Assembly: GCF_001039355.2 (NCBI RefSeq)
Contig: NW_019775980.1
Coordinates: forward strand, 1-64,000
Origin: Lingula anatina
Lineage: Eukaryota > Brachiopoda > Lingulata > Lingulida > Lingulidae
Reading direction: 5' to 3'
Length of the DNA stretch: 64,000 nucleotides
The position numbers and the translations under genes are program-made. The notes beneath the pieces were generated by a model. It searched no databases, was not told the origin of the DNA, and was given only the letters and a program-made list of their open reading frames with translations. Positions 57,366-64,000 of the stretch are shown here, piece after piece (positions within the stretch are counted from its first letter, which is position 1; each line of letters starts with the position of its first letter).

Positions 57366-59724
57366 GTATTTAGTTCATTCTCAATGCTGTACTTTTGAGA
57401 GGATTATTTGGATTATTGTCCCGTCATGTACCAGTTGACTCAGTGTCGTAATTTTATATAATATGTGCATTATATATAATATGTACACTCGGTGAGTGTA
57501 ATCAGGGGGCATCTCTTCTTTTCTTCCTGTACACGATAATAACTCATCAACATATTTCAAATACCAACAACATATTTCAAGCACCAACCAATATTTCATT
57601 TCTGTCAAGTTTTATCACATTTAGAAACAAAAATGTACTTAAAATTTGAATCGCTTTAAAGAACTTTGAAATTGACTCTTTATCATGAACCAAATATTGC
57701 TATGTGCAAATTTGATTTATCAGTGTTGCATGAATTCTGCTAAAAATGAGCTCAATACTCAAAAGAAGTACTAAATACATTACACAAGGAGGGACAATAT
57801 TCCCATCTAAAGGAGCAGAGTGACTAGTCTAGGCAGGGTGACATTTATGTTCATTATTCATATCTCATCTACTGATTATGTCTCCATTATGTATGCAGCA
57901 GCATCTAGGAAGGAATGTCATGGCCTCTGCCACCTTGTGTACCTAACTACAGAGGAGAAAGAAAGGCCATTTTCTCCATTTGATCTTCTTTTTAGTAAGC
58001 AGTGTTAAAAAGACCAGCTCATTGCCTCTGGTACTTTCCAGACAGTCTTTATAGAATGTTTCTGTAGGAATATTGGGCTTTCAAAGAGAAAGGACAAATT
58101 TCAACCAATATTGAATTATTTATTTCATTTATTTTTATTTATTGATTTGTTTGTTTTCTAAATACATTTGTTTTTCTTCATTACACCTAAAGTTTGAGTA
58201 ATTTTGGACTCAGATTCGTGACAGTTCTCACTAACATTGGTTTCACCCCTCAATTTTCAGGACAGTAGAGTACAAATAAAGCACAGACATTATCTTAACA
58301 AACTCCTCCTGAGACACAATATTTCCCTTTTTTCTGCAGAGATATGTCACCAAAATTATGTTATCCATTTCACATCTTTGACCCTAGGAGAGCCTTCCTG
58401 CTGTGCCACCATGTCAAATAGCATCTAACAGTTAGGCATGAACTCTTAATCAGATTCTGCCTAACTGTTATATACATTGCCTTTCCCTGAACTTTTCTGT
58501 TTAGATGGCATTATAAATCTATAAATAGGATAGAATGTTATCTTTGTAAGCCTAGATATTAATGGTTTATAGAGTTGTTAAATTGTGGGTTTGTGATTTA
58601 GGTTGTTTGGGGAAAGCTGTACATTTGTCTAAATATTCTCTTCTGGGTGCTTAGTTTGGGTAAACAGTTTGCTATTAAACTGGAGTAAGAGGAATGGTAT
58701 GTGTATTGTGAACTGCTTAGATTACAATGGAATCTGAGGACATGGGTTTCCCATTGGATTCTGATTCTGTGAATGTAAAAATAAATTTGAGTACTATATT
58801 AATTATTGAATTAAGCAAAATTGAGTAAGAAGTAATTCTGTGACATCAGAAATATATTTTTTATTGTCTTCTCACATGAGTTGTAACATTTTTATGTTAT
58901 ATAGTTCTTGGTCTATTCTTTAGTTGATAAAGAGAACTTGTAAAGGAATATTGTATTGTTAAATTTCTGTGTGAAGAAATTTAACTTTTTAAAACCATGA
59001 TGGCATTATATATTGTTAATTCAATATTTCAGGAGAAAGCTGGGCAGAATTCAATGGCTATGGAACGTTTGGGAAGCGTCGCAATCCAATCATCAGTAAG
59101 CTTATCAAAGAAGAAGTCAAGCCAAGGCCTCACATCGCTATTAGCTTGCCAGAGGATTTTCGGAGGGTGTCGGCCATTATTGACGTAGACATTGTACCTG
59201 AGACTCACAGAAGAGTGAAACTATGCAAAAACGGTTCAGACAAGCCTCTAGGTTTTTACATTCGGGATGGCACCAGTGTACGGGTGACCCCTCATGGACT
59301 GGAAAAGGTACCAGGAATTTTTATTTCTCGGTTGGTGCCAGGTGGTCTGGCCGAGAGCACGGGGTTGTTAGCTGTGAACGACGAGGTTCTGGAGGTAAAC
59401 GGTATTGAGGTTGGGGGCAAAACGTTGGACCAAGTGACTGACATGATGGTGGCTAATAGCTCCAACCTCATCATCACTGTCAAACCTGTCAATCAGAGGA
59501 ACAATCCTGTACCGAAACGAGGAGGTGTTGGACGCGATTCGCAAATGTCGCACGCCTCTCAGATGTCTATGGGGTCCACCGTTTCCGTGGCTTCTCAGGA
59601 AAGTGATGAAATTCGTATTGTTGAGGAGGAAGATGATGATGTGAAGGACCATACGCAACTGATAAATGATACGAGCCCAACAACAAGTGAAAAAGACCAG
59701 GACAGTGCAGTGGTGACATTATAG
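42584..59724 (+). CDS. par-6: Partitioning-defective protein 6 (Par-6)
   Basis: Three coding exons (42584-42646, 50628-50853, 59033-59724) join in phase to a 326-residue protein, close to the 346-372 residues of vertebrate PARD6. Exon 1 ends IIEVKSK and exon 2 opens FEAEFRRF, so the PB1 domain (about residues 16-95) spans the junction. A semi-CRIB ([14 protein letters not shown], 135-148) precedes a PDZ domain (about 156-250) with the ligand loop PLGFYI. The C-terminus VVTL matches the conserved PDZ-ligand-like tail of the family. Par-6 binds atypical PKC through PB1 and Cdc42-GTP through CRIB-PDZ, and sets apical-basal polarity. Confidence 0.95.
43795..44186. repeat. 81-bp minisatellite, nearly five copies
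   Basis: Units start TTTTCACCACCAGATTCTCA at 43795, 43876, 43957, 44038 and 44119 (the last partial). Because 81 is divisible by three, one frame stays open through it; this is not a gene. It lies in par-6 intron 1. Confidence 0.9.
44398..44734. mobile_element. TTAA-type MITE, relative of 7092-7775
   Basis: This 337-bp element is flanked by TTAA (44394-44397 and 44735-44738). Its inverted ends share ATAATAACTCTTCG with the 684-bp element, and it has the same central palindrome (44572-44587). The right 150 bp matches the left end of the other element in reverse orientation. It lies in par-6 intron 1. Confidence 0.72.
45300..45512. mobile_element. Foldback element in par-6 intron 1
   Basis: The arms are diverged inverted copies carrying GATCGATCT and a TCTGACAG/CTGACAGC block. 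It appears to be a distant relative of the element at 39638-39883. Confidence 0.4.
46522..46537. repeat. Poly-C tract
   Basis: About 16 C residues in par-6 intron 1. Confidence 0.9.
48125..48325. mobile_element. Foldback element relative in par-6 intron 1
   Basis: Begins GGGTTCCCATCCCTAGATTG and shares the ATTGATC arms of the family. The inverted arm is weak. Confidence 0.35.
49309..49336. repeat. (CA)n microsatellite
   Basis: Clean AC dinucleotide run in par-6 intron 1. Confidence 0.9.
49511..49613. mobile_element. Partial copy of the 39638-39883 MITE
   Basis: Shares the arm blocks CCCAATGAAACTATCG and GACTCTCGCTGAATGTAATC with the element beside TPP1-like exon 2. The second arm is not clear. 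Confidence 0.5.
50628..50853 (+). CDS. par-6: par-6 exon 2: PB1 domain
   Basis: This is a 226-nt exon with acceptor TTTCCAG and donor GTAAGT, ending in phase 1. It encodes most of the PB1 domain. The acidic OPCA-like segment reads [19 protein letters not shown]. Confidence 0.95.
51333..51508. mobile_element. Palindromic MITE, par-6 intron 2
   Basis: Arms of about 45 bp are inverted copies with CAGAACAG and TCAAATATGGC cores. A sister copy is at 61767-61930. Confidence 0.6.
52484..52905. other. Homopolymer-flanked gap with smeared duplicate sequence
   Basis: C and G runs lead into 218 Ns (52553-52770). The 100 bases after the gap are a homopolymer-smeared version of 52395-52483: the same word order, with runs such as GGGGG and AAAAAAAAAA substituted. 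A CT microsatellite follows. This is almost certainly low-quality read sequence. Confidence 0.8.
53778..53854. repeat. Poly-T tract of about 77 bases
   Basis: Pure T run in par-6 intron 2. Its length may be unreliable. Confidence 0.9.
54299..54338. repeat. (GT)n and G-run microsatellite
   Basis: GT repeats followed by about 15 G residues in par-6 intron 2. Confidence 0.9.
57315..57361. repeat. (CT)n microsatellite
   Basis: Long CT run in par-6 intron 2. Confidence 0.9.
59033..59724 (+). CDS. par-6: par-6 exon 3: semi-CRIB, PDZ and tail
   Basis: The acceptor TTTCAG is followed by 692 coding nt to the TAG at 59722. It holds the KRRNP basic segment, the semi-CRIB, the whole PDZ and a Ser/Asp-rich tail ending VVTL. 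Confidence 0.97.
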
Positions 59725-61766
59725 TGCCCACCACTGTTTTGTTGAGTCACACATATTTACTTTCTGAAACAGTTGTTGACCCCTTTCATGGTATGTCAGA
59801 TATTCAGATATGGGGAAAAGAACACATGTAAAGATGATTGACCAATATATTTTTATAAAAATGAAGATATAGACAATTTTAAAGATAATGACGCTCTAGC
59901 CCATGCTTTGCAAGTCACTCTAGCCAGGAGAGAACTTCATCAGCAGCTGAAGTATTCCCCAAGTTAGAAGTATATGGAAATCGTATAAATATGAAGAAAA
60001 AGCCAGAGAAGTAGAGGCAGAATTTGCTTAGAAGAAAAACAGTGAAAATGTGAAATATTGAAGATAAATGCAAAGATATTTGACTAAGGACTTGGATTGT
60101 TTCTTGTGAAGTTCTTAATGCCTTTCAGTGCATGCTAAGAGAACGTATTTGGTCACACTGAAAAAGTGTGCATTTGCAGCTAAAAAAAATTACAGTTTGT
60201 GCTTAGAAATTACCAAAACAACTTCAGTGCTTCAAGTCACAGCAAAAAGAAAAATATTCACTGTTGACTAATGAAAGGGTTTCTGTACTGAAGACTGATG
60301 TGTATATTTGACAAGTAGAGTAGTATGTAATTTAAGGTTACAATGACATAAGGTTGAAAAAAATATTTAAAAAGATAGGAAGAGCCATGTTTGAGGTAGA
60401 TATATTTATATCTTTACATGTAAGATTCACAATTGGTCAAGGTTACATTGTAGGAAAGCAGGTTAGCAATTAGATGGATTCCCGTTATTTTGAAAGATTT
60501 AGGATGTGGAAAGCATTTAGAGAAATAGGTGTAGAACAAGAAACTCCCGTTGAATTTAACTTCTGCTCTAACTTGTATGCATAATATTTGGAAGATCCTT
60601 AAAGTGTATAAAAATGTAAACAAGGCTTATCCTGCAAATATGAAATTTCATCAAAATTTTAGACTGAAGAAGTGAAAAGAAGGTTATTTCATTTCTTCAA
60701 TTTTTCATTGCAAAGACCCCAAATTTTTGATATAGGTACAAGGTATTTGGTCACTTGCTAGAACCAGTTCAGTGTATTGATAAGTGACTGGTTTGAGAAT
60801 ACAAGACTTCACAGTGGGAGTGAATGTGACAAACTGCTGAAAAAAATCTGATCTTCCATGAAAAAATGAACAGCAACGATTAAATGGGACTTTGTCCGAG
60901 GTTAAATGGTAGCAAAAATATTCAAATTGTTTCAAAACAGATTTTATTTCAGATAACAAGTATTGAAGCCAAGAGAAACTCCCACTTTGAATAAACATTA
61001 GTAAATTCTTTCTAAGATCAAAAATACAGATTGTTTCTATACATTCACTGTTTAAATGACTTTACCAATTAAATTTTGGCCAAGACCACAATTGAAATGA
61101 AATATTTTGTTGACACTATTGATAGAGTTATGTATACATAAAGATATATACATTGTATTATATATATGGTATGCTGACAGAAAAAAACGGAAAACCACAA
61201 CTCAAAGTAGAATACAGCATTTTTATCAATATTTTCATTTACTTTTATCGTTCTTACATTTGTTCTGTTAATCATCTTGTGTGTTTAAAGATCTTGTCTG
61301 AGAATTGGTACCATTCATTTCATGTCTAGGTTAACTATTTAGATAGAGAAATATTTATGGTTAAAAACAATTTTTTCACCTTGGTCAGGTTGTGTCTATG
61401 TTGATTTCATTTCTCAAGGTAACTTTCTGAACAATATAATTATAATTTTCCAGAAAATATTTACTGTTTATCATAATTATACATATAAAAACAAGTGATT
61501 TAAATTTACATATCATTTGAAATTTTATATATGAAGTATATATTTCAACAGTTACAAGAATATGGGAACATATGGTTCAGATTATGAAGTAATTGATTAA
61601 CTGTTAAAGCTGGGAATTGTGTGGACGTCTATTTTCACTGTGAAAAAACCAGTGGGCCCAGAGAAGCACATTACTACCCATTGATTCATGTAAAACACTG
61701 TAGTGTGCATAATGTTTGTTTGGTAAGATTAATGCATTAAGCAATATATTTATGTTCTTAGGACGG

Positions 61767-61930
61767 ATTCAGAACGTTGGACTAATTGATCTGAGGGTCA
61801 AATATGGCGACCCACCAAAAAGCTTGCCATCTTATCTGCTTATAGACACTGAATAGATTCCCCATAGGGAATTATTCAAGTTGGTCGGCCATATTTGACT
61901 CTGGGACTAGTTAGTCCACTGTTATGAATG
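61767..61930. mobile_element. Palindromic MITE, par-6 3' UTR
   Basis: Same family as 51333-51508; the arms carry GGTCAAATATGGCGACC and its inverse near 61890. Confidence 0.6.
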
Positions 61931-62994
61931 CAGTTAGTACGATTCTCATTTCACAAATGCAATATGGTTTATATCTGAAACTGCTGGTTTGATCCCTCAA
62001 GGTTGTATCCCCTAGATCTAGACCCCAGATAGTACACTTACAAAACTAATCATGATTTCACAAATGTTTAACCTGGTTAAGACAATGAGAGAATAAACAG
62101 AATTAGAAGTCTTCATGCCAGGGGCTTTTTGTGTAAAGAATAACTGAGCTTACACATCTTAAAATAGAGAAATATTCCGAAAAAAATTGTATGTAATTCA
62201 TTTGTCATTACTACTAATTATAATTACACTTGACAGAGATGTATGAACCCCAATTCCTGCTCATAGTATTTAGTCAAGTATGTTTATTGGTTCACTATGA
62301 ATTTTTTCTCTGAAATTGAAGGATAATAGATTTGTCAAGGAAATTAAACTTTGACCTCAGTTTTTGCTGAGAATTGTACTTTTTATGTGCATAGGAGAAT
62401 GGGAGTCTATATTTTATTTCACAACTTGGCTAATTTTACATCTCTTCCTTCTTCACCATCATTCCCTGGACTTCCAAAATGGTTCTTATCGTACTTTTTT
62501 TCCCCAGAAGTACTTCATTGCATGCACAGTCTATATCATATAATTTTTATTATGTATTCATAAAGAATTCATATTACTTGAATGCCGGATTTGGCTTATG
62601 ATAGTAGAAAAATACTACTAGTTTTTGCCTAAGAAACATTCACTGAAACCAGTTGTTATTGTATATATTGTAAATTTTCAAGTGTAGATACATCTTTTTC
62701 TAAACGGCTTACATAGTTAAACCAATCATTGCACAGACTTGTCAATCTTGATTGATAATGAAATGGACTGTAGGTGGTGACACTGAGCAAGATGGGCCTC
62801 ATTTTGTACTTGTCTGATTAGCAAAAGAAAAAATATGTGAAAAGAATTTTTATGGATAAATACATAGAAATGCCAGTCTACCAGTTGGTGATTGGTGTCA
62901 TGTGGTAAGAAGTCATTCATTAAATTTTGTATGTGATATTCACGTACAGGAGCAGGTCATCACAATTCTGTAACATCTGTGGCATTTAATGGAC

Positions 62995-63000
62995 AATAAA
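62995..63000 (+). terminator. par-6: Candidate poly(A) signal of par-6
   Basis: AATAAA with downstream GT-rich sequence, about 3.27 kb past the stop codon. Confidence 0.4.
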
Positions 63001-63019
63001 GTGCCCGTGAAATCTTAAC

Positions 63020-64000
63020 AACCATATTAGTGTTGGAATTTTGGTTATTTCTCTTAGATGTTGGAAGTTGTGGCCATGTTTGAGCAGTAAAATTTTTAAA
63101 AAATTATTGGAAATACCCCCAGATCTCCAATCGTGAAACCACCAAAATCATGTCTTGTTGAGGGCCAATGAAACATGCGTGCTTTGTCAAGAAGCACTTT
63201 ATCAAAAGAAATACAATCCTTAACATTGACCAAATTATTAACAACTTCTAACAGTTACAAAGTCAATTGACCATAGTGAGCGCCGGTTGTGGTGGAAAAA
63301 ATCAGCAAATCTTTTAACTGGCAATGTGCATCCTTGTTGTGACTAAAACAAAACAGCACATTCAAGTAAATCACTTTATTTTTCAAAAAAAAAAAAGTCT
63401 TAAAAGTGAGCAATTTCATCATAAAATCATTCTGCACATGGTAACTGGCATTTTAGCAACTGGCCGGACACTCCTAGAACCCCTCGGCTCTAGTTAAACT
63501 AAGTAACTGGTGTATCACACTAATATTATAATACGAATGGACAGATCTTATTTCTATTTAGAAGAATTGCATAATAAAAACAGTCAGATGGGCCATATGT
63601 CATCATAACATCAACTGCATACCGACAACTGTAATAAAATGACATGGACCACAAACGGGTATTGACTCGAGCTCAATAAAAAAAAATTTGCCATTTTGCA
63701 ACCAATTTTGGTTCAAAATTGCAGAAAAAAAGGGATTGTCATGGTCTTCAATACACTGATGAAAAGGTTTCAGGATTGTGCCTGATTTCAGAATTTTCAG
63801 TTCTCATTTTCTTCTTTTTGTTTCCTATGGTCTAAAAGCGCTGAGAAATTGCAAGCTTTGATTTTCAGTTTGTAGGACTTTACCCATGTCAATATTCTTT
63901 AATTGATTACCTGTCAAATTGTTCAAAAGCACACGACCAGCAAAATAATTATTAATTTGCAAGAACTGAATATCACTTTTTATATTTTTGGTTGCCAAAG
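63020..64000. other. Right end of window, no gene recognised
   Basis: AT-rich sequence. A TTTATT at 63376-63381 would be AATAAA on the minus strand and could belong to a convergent gene further right. No exon supports this here. Confidence 0.3.

Larger units (their letters stand above)
59725..63020 (+). other. par-6: par-6 3' UTR (inferred extent)
   Basis: About 3.3 kb of AT-rich non-coding sequence follow the stop. The best poly(A) signal is AATAAA at 62995-63000, followed by a GT-rich stretch. A foldback MITE lies at 61767-61930. Earlier cleavage is possible. Confidence 0.45.

Overview
The window is nuclear DNA of an intron-rich, AT-rich invertebrate, most likely a mollusc or another lophotrochozoan. 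I base this on split genes with GT-AG introns, EGF-repeat secreted proteins, a conserved par-6 gene, a U2 snRNA gene and abundant DNA transposons. I cannot name the species. All exon models below come from reading splice sites and checking phases by eye; none has been tested against transcripts.

Region 1 (about 1-17,600) holds two related minus-strand genes for secreted EGF-repeat proteins. Copy 1 has a signal-peptide exon at 4216-4354 and seven EGF exons running off the left edge. Copy 2 has a signal exon at 12345-12438 and two EGF exons. Both begin behind a TATA box, every exon is phase 1, and the 5' flanks are diverged duplicates of each other. Several small TTAA-targeting transposons sit here, and one has its empty site preserved in the other duplicate.

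Region 2 (about 17,690-27,000) is a three-level transposon nest. A Tc1/mariner transposase is interrupted by an 8.1-kb element with about 100-bp terminal inverted repeats and a 9-bp target duplication. That element carries a RecQ-like helicase fragment, a broken THAP gene and an intact two-exon SAP-domain gene. It is itself interrupted by a Ty3/gypsy LTR retrotransposon that lacks gag.

Region 3 (about 26,960-32,520) has a cluster of short hairpins, a THAP-domain coding exon, and a 4.7-kb complex satellite with a higher-order period of about 1.6-1.7 kb.

Region 4 (32,586-41,850, minus) is a complete ten-exon gene. I identify it as the shelterin subunit TPP1/ACD from its N-terminal OB fold, followed by a very long acidic, low-complexity region (1,309 residues predicted). 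A U2 snRNA gene lies in its first intron.

Region 5 (42,584 to about 63,000, plus) is par-6, with PB1, semi-CRIB and PDZ domains and three coding exons separated by two introns of about 8 kb. It is head-to-head with the TPP1-like gene across about 730 bp that contain a perfect CRE. Its introns and 3' UTR carry foldback elements, minisatellites and microsatellites.

The assembly has two N runs (15121-15195 and 52553-52770) and five single-N joins (5058, 6419, 20488, 27847, 32129). Several of these are flanked by duplicated contig ends.
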